A program made the translations under genes and the position numbers. DNA of 64,000 nt from Astragalus membranaceus (Eukaryota > Streptophyta > Magnoliopsida > Fabales > Fabaceae), in assembly GCA_039519185.1 (NCBI GenBank), contig CM076854.1, positions 69,193,448 to 69,257,447 of the forward strand. Direction: 5' to 3'. A model generated the notes under the pieces. The model made no database searches and had not been told where the DNA came from. It saw only the letters and a list, made by a program, of their open reading frames with translations. The stretch's first letter is position 1. Each line of letters starts with the position of its first letter. Positions 10,030 through 20,672 of this stretch are shown here, in pieces.

Positions 10030-13005
10030 GCCGACCACAGTTTCGTGGTCTTTAAACAATGTTTCGGATCCTGCAATCTCCCCCTAAAGATCTCCTGGTT
10101 CAGCGTTGAGGCCAAGTTTCATGATCTCCGGGGATGGCCGAAAAGCAACTCCGATTACAATGATTGGGTGGCCCGCTTGGCCAAGCAAAAGGGGGAAACC
10201 TAGAAGGCGTGGGGCATCTACGACATGATCATGGTGTCGACCCAAGAGGTTACCCACAACGCTAATCTCCTGTTCCCTTTGATGTCCTTCTGGTCGACCA
10301 CTCTAAACACTTTCGTATTCCCATGGGGCATCCTGACCTCTACTTTACTAGATGTGGCCGCCATCCTGGGGCTCCCCGCCGGCGGCATTGAAGTCCACGC
10401 CAACCCTGATTTCTTGGGTGTTGACCCCCCGTATACCTACGCTTCGGCCTTCTCCAACATCTTGGCTAAGAACGCCAAATCCCCCACTCGGTCACCGACG
10501 GGGAGCATCATGCCTTCCTCATGTACTTCTTCAACAAGTTCTTCTATAGCACCAAGTCATTCGGTGTCGTCAAGGAAATTTCTGCCTTTGTTCACCTGTT
10601 GCAGACAGGCCAGAAGTATGCCTGGGGTCCCTTCTTCCTCGCTCTCCTTTATAAAAGCATGGACAACTTTCTAAGGCAAGTCGAGAACAAGGGCTCCTAT
10701 TCCAAAGCCGAAGGCCGCTTTTGGTTTTTGCAACTTTGGGCGCAACTCTACTTTCCCAATTTTGCTCCTGACATGTCTACAGATTCCTCGGAGGTCTTGG
10801 GGTGTGCTCTTGCTGCCACCCCCAGTTTGCATGTGGAGCGTGTGGAGGCGCTTTGAATCCTACGAGACATAGACCCCAATTGTTTTTGCTGGTGTCCGTC
10901 CGTGGAGAAGGGTCTCGGCCCCCAGTGGATCTTCACCCCCCAGGATTTGGACCCCTCCTCTGGTGACCACTATAATATGGTTATTCATTGGAGTCGTGTT
11001 CTTATGGCTTGAGATTTGATCGTTGGTGCCAAGCTCTCCTCCAATACCAACCCTCTTACCTTGGAATCTTACCACCCCAACTTCGTCGCCAGGCAGCTTG
11101 GCGTTGGTCAGCATGTTCCGGTCCCTCATGATTCCTTGGTTGTCCAGCGCCGCCGAGGAAAGATTTTCCTCACCGATATTACCAGACTTCTGGCAGACCA
11201 GGAAGCAAGGTTCCTCTCTTTCTCTTAGGGTACCTATCACCGCCATGTTGGTCAGACTAGCAGCTATACTTCCTGGTGGTCGCTTGTCCGTGAATCTCTC
11301 TTCCTTCTCCCTACCACCGAATATCTTCAGCGATACTTGGGACCGGCTGAGGGCCTTTCCGCTCAGCCTACTTCGATGGCTGCCCGTGCGAGTCCACCAC
11401 CTCCCACGGCTGTCCAGTCCAAAAGACCATTGCTTTCCAGTCCTTCCCCTCATCGCTCTTCACCTCGTCTGAAGTCCATTGGGCAACCCTCTTCTACCAC
11501 CAGTAAGTATTTTGGCTTTTTCTTTGTCACTCTCTTCATTTTATTGGCACAACTTGACATAACATCATTCTTGTGTTGCCCAAACGCCTGAGGTAGTTAC
11601 ATTGGATGATGATGAAGACGATATTCTGCTCCTTTACCGTAAAAGAACCCGAGACCTTCTTAATCCAGCTTCACCTCCTCCTGCCACTCATACTACTAGG
11701 GAACACTCCCCTCCTTTCAAGCGGCTGCGGGTAGGTTCTCTCTCTCTTAATGCATTGCGCGTTTTGCCATTTACCTATTTCTTTTTAACTCTTGGGCACT
11801 CCCGCCGAGGTTCCGCTCTTCAGTAGAATCACCTCCACCCACTCAAGCCGAAACCCGTAATATCCCAAGTTCAGGCTCTGTAAGTCTCCCCCTTTAACCT
11901 CTGTACTTTTTTCATGGCTATCGTCGCCCTTTCTTATAGTTTCCTTTTGCAAGGATTTCCACATGATGCCGCTGTGGCCGATCCCCTTCTCTTGAGGAGA
12001 CCAACCCCACCATCTCTCACCAGCCCGAGGCTCTTGCCACCCCGGATGTCACCGAGGAGGAATTGGAACGCTATTTCCTTAGCCTAGATGTTCCAATGGT
12101 GGCTGCCTTCCCTACATATGCGGATCTCAGTCGAGTGGAGGCTGCCTTGGCTGGGGAATTTCCAACTGATCCTAACCAGGTAGCTAATCTCAAGGCTTCA
12201 CTGTTCCGGCTTTCCAGCTTCTCTGACGTTCCCTCTATTAAGAAAGAGCTGTTGAGGGAGATGGCTTTGCAGCTCGGGGACATTTCAAGTTTATATGGCC
12301 GAGTCAAGACTACCCGGGATCGAGCCCAATCTTCTTTGCAATAATTGGAGTCTCTTTAGGCCGAAAAGGATGGGTATCGGGTCACCTTTGTTTCCCTGGA
12401 TCAGAGCAAACGTGCCACGTTGGCCGAGAAGGAGAAAATTGCCTGCAGGGTGAAAAATATTGAAGACCAGATAGCCTCCCTTCAGCTTGAGTTGGCCTCA
12501 CTCACTCCTCAACACTCTGCAGCTGCAAATATACTTTCGAACATTACTTCTGACATTGTCCTGCTTTTTCGTCGCAGCTCTGCGCTAGATCCACACCTCG
12601 CACTCCTACTCCCACAACGACCTGGCTTGGAAGCCGATCTTGCAAGAGCTGTGAGAATTAGCCCCACCAGTCATGGGGATCGAGGTGTTACCTTTAGCTC
12701 AGACAGATGACGAGGCTAAGGTAGGTAAGCAACTTCCCTCTCCAGAACGTTCACCTTCTGGCAACGCCCCTACAACCGAGGCAGTACTAGGCCACGGGAT
12801 CGACGCTGACAGTGAGGTTGGAGCGCCAGTATTAGAGGCATACCCGCCGACGGATCTCCCCTCCGGGAGCCTGGAGGTATTAGGTGAGGCTGCAACTACA
12901 GAAGCAGATGAGGTTGCTATCATTACGGAAGCTGTAGCAAATGAGGCTATCACAGAGGTTGTTGCGGGGACTGTGACAGATAAGGTTGTAGCAGATGATA
13001 ATTGA
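10030..13005 (+). pseudogene. Antisense plant-mobile-domain (PMD) gene of element A, multi-exon, degenerate
   Basis: The gene runs opposite to gag-pol. The first exon encodes KISWFSVEAKFHDLRGWPKS, then LLFPLMSFWSTTLNTFVFPW, LTSTLLDVAAILGLPAGG, and after a frameshift near 10505 FLMYFFNKFFYSTKSFGVVK and YAWGPFFLALLYKSMDNF. These are typical of the aminotransferase-like plant mobile domain / gypsy-type transposon extra ORF. Plausible introns follow: donor ACCA|GTAAGT at about 11502, donor CGG|GTAGGT near 11729, acceptor CAG at 11822, donor CTCT|GTAAGT near 11880 and acceptor AAG near 11955. The C-terminal part (12003-12710) is a Leu/Glu/Lys-rich coiled-coil region, then an acidic Glu/Ala/Val tail in another frame. 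In-frame stops at about 10202, 10854 and 11011 show decay. The start codon cannot be fixed. Confidence 0.75.
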
Positions 13006-13017
13006 AAGGTTTTTATT

Positions 13018-13109
13018 TTACTAGGCCGCTGGTATGTGGCGTGCCATTGCGACAATTGAAATTCTCTTACTAGGCCGCCGGTATGTGGTGTGCCACCCTG
13101 ACAATTCTC
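13018..13109 (+). repeat. Two-copy direct repeat between convergent ORFs
   Basis: A unit of 43-49 bp beginning TTACTAGGCCGC(T/C)GGTATG and ending ACAATT...TCTC is present twice, back to back. It fills the short gap between the stop of the antisense PMD gene and the stop of integrase, where two transcripts would converge. Confidence 0.7.
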
Positions 13110-13117
13110 ATTTTCAT

Positions 13118-14280
13118 CTACCAATCTTCCTTTCCTTGCATATTTTCCCATAGAGTAGGATAATATGCTTTAAGATATTTGTCGTCGATTTTTGTTTCAA
13201 ACTCTTCTCCGTCTAACGTAATAAGACGGTACGCTCCTCCGTTGAATACTTCGCTTATGATATAGGGCCCATCCCAATTTGGGGCCACTTGCCAAACTCG
13301 GGATCCTTTCTTCCCAGTGACAGAATAGTTTTCCAAACAAGGTCACCTTCAACAAATTTTTTTGGCTTGACATGTTTGTTGTAGGCGCAGACTGTCTTGG
13401 CTTTAATTACCTATATCCTGCTGAGGGCAGCCAGTCTATCGTCATCAACCAATCCAACTCCATCAGCATGGCCTGTTGGTACTCATCCATGCTAAGAGAG
13501 TGCTGTCGAGCCACTCGTAGCGAAGCTACACTAATCTCAAGTGGTAGCACGACATCCTGACCATATACCAAGCGATAGGGAGTTGCCCTGTGGCGGTAGC
13601 TTTGGAATTCCTCATGGCCCATAGGACCTCATTAAGGGTCTTATGCCACCGTCGAGGCTTATCCTCTATGTTTTTTGTGATGAGCTCGATGATGTTTTTA
13701 TTAGTAGTCTCGGCTTGTCCATTAGCCTGGGCATAGTGAGGAGACGAGTGCTTCATCTTGAGCAAAGACCACCACTTGTTCTCCCGTGAACATTGCGCCC
13801 TGATCGGCCGTGATGGTTTCGGGGATTCCAAACCTATATATGATTGGGTTTTCTATAAATTTTATCACTGCGGCCTGGTTAACACTCCCAAGGGCACGAC
13901 TTCCATAATCGATAGCTACAATAATGAAGTTATGGCCCTTTGAGCTCGGAGGATATATCTTGCCAATTAGGTCCATGACCCACCCTCTGAACGGCCAGAG
14001 TTTGACAATGGGATGGAGCTCGTCTGCAGGTACTCTTCGGATCGGCCCATGCAGCTGACATGCTTCACACCCTTTCGCAAATTGGAGACAATCGGCCGTG
14101 ATCGTCGGACAATAGTATCTGTGGCTATAGATAAGCCACTTCATGATGGGACCAGACCTGTGGGAACCACATATCCCCTCGTGCACTTGAGCCATCACCA
14201 TATAAGCATCCTTCCTCTTGAGGTATCACAACAATACCCTATTGGCACTTCTCTTCAAGAGCTTATTCCCTATCATGATT
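13118..14280 (-). pseudogene. Element A integrase, broken
   Basis: From right to left the minus strand reads the zinc-binding region (VHEGICGSHRSG, GCEACQLH), the rve core (WVMDLIGKIYPPSSKGHNF with the first Asp in AIDY, TADQGAMFTGEQ for the second Asp, NGQAETTNK for the Glu) and a C-terminal domain (GSRVWQVAPNWDGPYIISEV). The catalytic DDE residues are recognisable. A deletion of about 17 bp near 13902, seen by comparison with element B, replaces the DYFTK context. Further shifts lie near 13780 and between 13340 and 13410, so the frame is split into several pieces. Integrase would insert the cDNA. It ends 113 bp from the antisense gene. Confidence 0.8.
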
Positions 14281-14753
14281 TATTTGAGGGCCCTCTGCTT
14301 GACCTTGAAGTCAGCGTTAGCCGTTGGGTTAAAGAGGTATTCTGACAACACCCCGATCCAAACATCAGTGCGATCGGCCTCAGCCGGTACCACGACGTCT
14401 TGCTGCAGCACCTCGGTCACCAACTCCTTATACCCTGAGGCGTGTTGGGCCAAGTCATTTGCTTCTTGATTCTCGTTTCTGGGGACGTATATGATCACGA
14501 CATTGGCAAACAACTTTAACAAGTTATGAGCCGAGGATCGTAGCTGCCTGAGCTTTGCGTTGTAAGACTTGTATTCCCTAGTGATTTGTTTGATCACCAG
14601 TTGGGAATCTCCTTTTATTTCTACGTACTGGCCCTTCATGGTGGTCAAGATATCAAGTCCCATAATCAAGGCTTCATATTCGACCTGATTATTAGAAGCT
14701 CGATCTCCTATCCTGCACATGAACCTCCATGTCCTGCCGTTGGGGCTAGTGAT
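14281..14753 (-). pseudogene. Element A archaeal-type RNase H, C-terminal part
   Basis: It encodes MCRIGDRASNNQVEYEALIM (the NxxEYEAL motif), VEIKGDSQLVIKQITREYK (GDSxLV) and YVPRNENQEANDLAQHAS (PRxxNxxAD-like). These are the second, archaeal-type RNase H of Tat/Ogre elements. The domain is cut at 14753 by a solo LTR and resumes at 17358. The catalytic Glu and Asp positions are still visible on this side. Confidence 0.8.
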
Positions 14754-15339
14754 TGTAACACCCCTTTTCTACCCGGTAATTCGTTTAATAGAATATCAGA
14801 GTTTCCAAATTTTAATTACACCACAAGGGATGTCACACTTCAAAAAAAACTCGCTTTTCGAAAACAGTCTTATATTAACTTCAAAACGTCATTATCAATT
14901 AAATTACAACTTCGCATCCAAAACCCAACAGTTTAATCATAAAAAGCATTACAACTATGCCAGGCTTGCAATACTACATTCCAATAACCACAACAGTCAT
15001 AATGACTTAAACAACATTCATTCCCCTCCCTGGTGTTACATATCAGAGCATGACGACTCGACTCAAGAAGTGAAGCTAAAGGCCTTCACTAAGAATCACC
15101 TGCACGTTACCAACACGGGGGCAACATTCAAACAGGAAAGGGTGAGCATCATTTCAATCCATATAATAGAAAATATGATAAGTACTAATCATAGGCTACA
15201 CACTAGAACAATCAGCATACAAAACACTAAATATCCACATCACAGTCATCATTCACATCACTTACAAATACTCATCTCGTGTCATATAGATTTATGAAAT
15301 GCAACCCACTCGCGGGTATATGCATGAAGGTACCTTTTC

Positions 15340-15850
15340 ACAAAACGTCGCTTAGCCCTTAAGGCCTCATCATCACTTAGCCACTCAGGCCCCAAAACGT
15401 CACTGGGTTTATGCATATGGGCATGAGACACTATGACATGCACCACTCACAATACACAAACACACAATCATTCAATTCATAGTCAACTATGTGACCCGTC
15501 ACTTACCAGTTTGCTCGCACGGAGCACAGCACCTGTCAAATTCATGATCATCACACAACGTCACTTGGCCATTTAGACCTTAACATCACTTAGCCCTTCG
15601 GGCCCCAAACGTCACTGGTTTTTCATCGACACTCACACATAAACATCAATCAACTCAAACCATAACCACTGAGGGCAAAAACGTCATTTGACTAACCACT
15701 AAGGGCATCCTCGTCGTTTACACATCATTATCTACAACTTTGGCCACTAGGGGCAAAACAGTCTTTACACGTCACAACTAATAATAAATAGCCACTAAGG
15801 GCAAAACAGTCATTTAACTAGCCCCGAGAGCATCATCGTCAGAATCATCA
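15340..15850. repeat. Degenerate CACT-AGGGCAAAACGTCA repeats in the solo LTR
   Basis: Phrases such as CGTCACTTAGCCC, GGCCCCAAAACGTCACTGG and CCACTAAGGGCAAAACAGTC recur at least nine times with irregular spacing. They occupy the same relative position in the LTR as the CGACTGCCCC repeats of the Tekay-like LTR. Confidence 0.6.
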
Positions 15851-16127
15851 TTTTTGACATTACTTCGCTAAAACTGTGGTTTATACACCCAAAAAGGATT
15901 TTCAAAGAGCTTCATATCATTTTTCAATGTCACTGGGACGATCACCGGGGACGGCCACTTGGGCTCCCACAAACAATCAGAAAATAACAATTTTTCATTT
16001 TAAAAATTAGACCCATAGATGGACAACGTAAAGAGCTTCACTACACTTTTTGAATCGTTCGAAACGGACGTCTGAGTCAAAAGTTATGATAAAAACAATT
16101 TTGGGAAAATTAGGCAACATCCTGGGA

Positions 16128-16445
16128 ACAGGCGCCTTAGGCGCCCAGGCAACCAGGCAACAAGTGCACAGGCGCCCAGCGCCCAGGCAACAACAACGCA
16201 ACACAACACGGGCGCCATGCGCCCAGGAGCAACAGCGCGCCACACAGCGCAACGCAACACGGACACGGGCGCCTAGCGCCCAGGCGCAACAACGCGCAAC
16301 ACGCAGGCAACACGCACGCCACAGGCGCCCAGCGCCCAGGCGCGCACACACGCACAGCACAACACAACACGGGCGCCTAGCGCCCAGGCGCGCACACACG
16401 CGCAGCACACACAACACCAGGCGCCCAGCGCCCAGCACAGGCGCT
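16128..16445. repeat. GC-rich GCGCCCAGCGCCCAGG minisatellite
   Basis: About ten imperfect repeats of (A/G)GGCGCC(T/C)AGCGCCCAGGC are separated by CA-rich spacers (AACACAACACGG, GCACACACGC). GGCGCC units are palindromic, so the block can form hairpins. Long frames on both strands here are artefacts of the repeat. Confidence 0.75.
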
Positions 16446-17357
16446 CAGCACCCAGAAAAACAGCAGCACACCCAGAATTTTGTCTAACAATTTTTTCAAC
16501 ACTAAAACTGAAAATCACCATTTTTCCAGCAAATTTTCAAAACACTAAAAACTGATTTTTAGCAATTTAACTCATGAAAACCTTATAATTCTCAACACCC
16601 AAAATAACGCTTAATTTAATCAATCAACAAATTCTTTTGGAGCACTAAAATCATCATCACTTTGGCGCCCTAGGCGCCCTTGCACACCCACACCCAAAAT
16701 GCGAAATATCAAGCTCTCTAACATACAAATTCATAATTCCATGAACTCACGAATATCAACATTATCAAAACACATACACAATTCGTATATTCTCAAGGTT
16801 CAAACACCAAATCAATTCGCATATGGCATACATATATGTATATATGAAGATCATCATCATAGGCAACCCAAAAACATTCAAGAACATTAAAGAACATCAA
16901 GAACACATGGTACTAGTATAAACCCTAGATCTAGGACCCATCATATAATTTATTAGATAGAATGATAGAGCTCCCCTAACCTTTCCAAGAGAAGAATTCG
17001 ATGCCCTAGGAGAAGTCACCTACAGAGCCACAGCGACAACGGAGATCCCTTCCTCTTGATCTTCGAATCCTCTCCTCCTTCTCCTCTTGGCCGCCCCCTT
17101 GTTCTCTCTCTCTTTCTCACGCTCCTCTCTTCCTTTCTCTCTTTCTCAACTTTCGCAAATGATAGCTAGGGAACCCTAACCCCTTGTGCCTTGCTACTTC
17201 GCATATGACTTAATTCATGGGCTTGGGCTTCTCACTTAAGCCCAAGTCCATCTAATTTGGCACCTCCATCTTCTAATACCCCCTACACCTTTTAATATAA
17301 TTTTCTGATAATTAAATTATATCCACTTAATTAATTTAAATATTTTAGGGTGTTACA

Positions 17358-17880
17358 GTGATCACCACACCGATGCCTGCCGCCGTTTGGGTGCTTGATC
17401 CATCGAACATGAGGGTCCAAGGTTTTAACCCTAAGTAGTTGATAGGTTCAGTGGGTAATTCACACGCCTCCATGCATGGTTGTTGGGCTAGAAAGTCAGT
17501 CAAGGCTTGACCCTTGATGGCCCTTTGAGGTACGTAAGTTAAAGGGAATGCATTCAATTTAATCACCCACTTTACAAGTCTTCCTTGCAAGACAGGCCTA
17601 TTAAGAGAGGGAATCGAATGATGTCTACTTTGCACACAACCAAAACTTCCTTAGCTAATAGGTAATATTTAAGTTTAGTACAAGCATTGAACAACGATAA
17701 ACAAAGTTTCTCAATAGGAGAATATATAGTTTCGGCATCATTGAGGATCCTACTGAGATAATATATAGCCCGTTCAGCCCCATTATCGTCATCTTGAGCC
17801 AGCAAACAGCTGATTGCTTGTTCTTTGGCCGCAATGTATAGTTGAAGAGGCTTTCCAGGCTGAGGTACCAAGACGGTTTA
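17358..17880 (-). pseudogene. Element A RNase H region upstream of the solo LTR
   Basis: This part holds the first RNase H (YIAAKEQAISCLLAQDDDNG, AIYYLSRILNDAETIYSPIE, LCLSLFNACTKLKYYL), the connection (RLVKWVIKLNAFPLTYVPQR, ALTDFLAQQP) and the start of the second RNase H (WTLMFDGSSTQTAAGIGVVI, with its first catalytic Asp in FDGS). The frame shifts near 17580. Together with 14281-14753 it forms the RNase H block of element A. Confidence 0.8.
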
Positions 17881-19235
17881 GTCAAGGCAGCCTTGATTTG
17901 ATCAAAAGCCTCCTGTTGTTTAGTTCCTCAGACCATCTCTTCCGTGCTCTTTATCCTCAATAGGGGTGAGAAAGCCTTCATCTTCCTTGCCGAGTTGGCG
18001 ATAAATCTCCCCAGGAAGTTGATTTTGCCAAGCAAACTCTACAACTCCTTCTTTGTTCTAGGAGGTCTGGCCTCTAAGATTGCTCGAGCCTTGTTTTTGT
18101 CTACCTCAATGCCTTGATTGTGCACTAAGAAGCCCAAAAAATTTCTTGCTGATACGCCAAAAGCACATTTAGCGGAGGTAATTTTAAGATTGTGGAGTCT
18201 CATTCATTTGAGAGCCTGTTCAAGCTCCACGAAATGGGCCTTGAAGCTCTTGGACTTGACTACCACGTCATCAATATATACTTCCATGCATTTACCAATC
18301 AGGTCATGGAGAATGGCGTTCATCGCCCTTTGATATGTGGCCCCTGCGTTTTTGAGGCTGAAAGGCATTGCCAACGGCTCATAGATGCCTAAGGCACTGG
18401 GGCACCTGAAGGCAGTCTTATGGGTGTCAGCCTCAGGCACATATATCTGGTTATAGCCAGAATAACCGTCCATAAATGTTAAGATGGCATTGTTATCCGC
18501 GGCATCGACCAACATGTCGGCCACAGGCATACCATACTCATCTTTCGGAGTGGCCCAGTTCAGGTCTCTGTAATCGATACATACCCTCACTTGGCCATTC
18601 TTCTTTATCACGAGGACTATATTAGACAACCAATCTACGTACCTGGCAGTTCTTATGAACCCTTCTTTCAGCAATCTCTCCACCTCAGCTTTGATCTGGG
18701 GCATCAGCTGGGGGTTGAATCTCCTCGGTGGTTGCTTAAGGGGTTTGCAACCGTCCTTGATGGGCAGTCTATGTTCTACCAGTGCTTTGTCGAGACCTGG
18801 CATCTCATGGTAATCCCAATCAAAGCAGTCGCGACACTCTTTGATCAAAGCCACCACCTGGTCTCGTTGATGTAGTTGCAACTTGCCACTACCCTTGCTC
18901 ATTCTTGGTTCATCTTCGCTCCCCAGGTTTACTTCCACTAGAGGGTCTTGAGCTTCAAACGTGGATACTCTTCTCTGGATGGGCTCTTTGTGAGGAGGTT
19001 CGACCAACATCCCATCCTCGGGGTTATCCAAAATCCTCTGACATGGGCGTTTCGGGAGCCGATCCTCTTTGTCTATTGCACCAAAAATAGTCTCCTTAAT
19101 GCTGGATTCAACCTGAAATAGGTGAAATCGATCCAACAGGCTCTGTACTTCCGGTGGGAGACTAATCATTGCTCTCGATGTTAGGCCGTGGGTCGACCAA
19201 CATTTTGAGTTCAAAGCCCTTCTTCGTCCAATCAC
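17881..19235 (-). pseudogene. Element A reverse transcriptase
   Basis: The long frame from 19235 to 18204 holds the Tat-type pre-RT segment (DCFDWDYHEMPGLDKALVEH, RLPIKDGCKPLKQPPRR), the RT fingers and palm (VRVCIDYRDLNWATPKDEYG, AILTFMDGYSGYNQIYVPEA) and the catalytic YIDDVVVKSKS. After an in-frame stop at the 18204 end, thumb sequence continues (NFLGFLVHNQGIEVDKNKAR, KINFLGRFIANSARKMKAFS) to about 17880. The RT catalytic Asp residues are intact, but downstream stops prevent a full polyprotein. RT copies element RNA into cDNA in the cytoplasmic particle. Confidence 0.88.
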
Positions 19236-19296
19236 ACGACTCTATACCCCCTTCCTCGCAGTTTCCTGGAATAGATATAGGGCGCAAGTAAGGGGA

Positions 19297-20499
19297 CTAG
19301 AAAACAGCCTCGAACATCTTTACCTCGGCAGGGAATGGATTGGGGTCAGCCTCGATTATCTCCACCTTATCACCTATCCATATCATCAATATCTGATGTA
19401 GAGTGGAGGGAACACATTCACTAGTGTGAATCCCGTCTCTGCCTAGAATTACGGCATAGGAGGGTTTCCCCTCGATGACAAAGAAAGCTGAATGAGTCAC
19501 CTTCGACCTAACCGTTACATCGGCTACCAGCACCCCCAAAGCATGAGATGGGTGGCCCATGAAAGTGGTCATGGTCATGGTCGTAGGGTGAGATCCTCAG
19601 CATTCTTTCCTAGCTTCTTCATTGTTGTCAGCGGCATGATGTTCAAAATAGCTCCGCCATCCACAAAGACCAGGTTAAATAGTTTCCCATTCAGGTGGGC
19701 TTTAATATAGAGGGGCTTCAAGTGTATGGTCATGTTTGCCGCGGGCTTTTCAAACAACATTCCTTCCGTAATTGGTACATCGGGCTCTGTCAAGACTGCC
19801 CATTCGCCCCCCTCAGCAGAAACATCCCCCTCGAGGGCATTTGGTTGGTCCTTATTTCCCCAAAATTCAGGTGGTAGGAGTCCCAAAATCTCTATGCTAG
19901 CAAAGAAATCTTCGTCGTCTACGTCCATGATGTCATCTTGGATTGACTTTGTTATGGAATTACCATCAAAGTTCAGTGGACCAAAGGGGTTTTCTTCTTC
20001 CTCACCCAAGATATCATCTTCTGCAATTTCTTCCTCAGTCATTATTTCCTGGCCAGGGAGGATGCTGGTTGGCTGAAGTCGTCTAGGGCTATGAGGGCCA
20101 TACAGACATTCCCTTATTGTGAGAGGGCTGCCAATTGCGTCCACTACCCCTATCATGGCATCAGACTGTTCTTCCATATCAGTGGATGTGGCAGGATCAA
20201 CTAACTTAGTGACTTGTTGTTCTACAGTTCTATCCTCGACAGGTTTTGGAAAAGCCTGTTCTAGCGTCGTGGCTACCGAGGCAGTAGGAATAGTCTGCGT
20301 GTTTCCCTCCCTGGCTGAGGTGAGCATATGCAACATTTCCCTCATTCTGTGGAAGGCCCTTGCCCTCTACAGCCTTCTCTTCTGCGAGCGAGATTTGGAA
20401 GCCGCCTTGGGGGGTGATACTCCTGATACTGGATTTGTCATCCACTGGTCCTGGGGTACCCCTAAAGGAGGTTTCACCGTTATAGTAGTTCTCAACTCG
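19297..20499 (-). pseudogene. Element A protease and gag-protease linker
   Basis: It encodes an acidic linker (AEDDILGEEEENPFGPLNFD, TDMEEQSDAMIGVVDAIGSP) and then an aspartic protease (KLFNLVFVDGGAILNIMPLT with DGGA in place of DSGA, SYAVILGRDGIHTSECVPST and LHQILMIWIGDKVEIIEAD). ILGR-WI and PSTLHQ are the usual C-terminal landmarks of Tat proteases. A frameshift at about 19576 separates the two halves. Sequence toward the gag side is broken by the SINE-like insertion at 20500. Confidence 0.78.
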
Positions 20500-20672
20500 T
20501 GAGTAGATCAATTGGTAGTGGGAATGCATTGAGCATGTACCTAAGCCTCAGGGTACATGGTTCAATTCCCACGGAAGGAAAAAACTCTACATGGGGGGTA
20601 GAGAAGATCACGAGTGCATCGCTGGGTAGCCTACTAAGTAAGAAAAGGGCCCATGATGTTACAAAAAAGGCG
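20500..20672 (+). mobile_element. tRNA-derived SINE-like insertion
   Basis: This 173-bp block is absent from the same site in element B, where CTCAACTCG is followed almost directly by CATTCAAC (25625-25655). The insert starts with a tRNA-like head: an A-box-like TAGATCAATTGG at 20504-20515 and a perfect B-box GGTTCAATTCC at 20559-20569, 55 nt apart start to start. A non-tRNA body follows, ending ACAAAAAAGG. This is the architecture of a plant SINE with a Pol III promoter. No clear target duplication is left. Confidence 0.65.

Larger units (their letters stand above)
14754..17357 (-). mobile_element. Solo LTR inserted in element A RNase H
   Basis: The sequence begins TGTAACACCCC and ends GGGTGTTACA, with a perfect 5-bp target duplication GTGAT at 14749-14753 and 17358-17362. 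Between them there is no gag or pol, only LTR-type sequence of 2,604 bp, so it is a solo LTR left by recombination between two LTRs. Termini and length resemble the Tekay-like LTRs at 42778 and 48598, suggesting a related family, although the body differs. By that analogy the element orientation is minus. The region contains internal repeat blocks described separately. Confidence 0.85.

Noticed and set aside
16007..16521. Overlapping frames on both strands rich in Ala, Arg and Cys
   Set aside because: Produced by the GGCGCC minisatellite in the solo LTR; there is no domain and no codon pattern.
20504..20569. A possible tRNA gene
   Set aside because: The A and B boxes are present, but the cloverleaf ends do not pair convincingly and the block is an insertion with a non-tRNA tail, so a SINE head is the better explanation.
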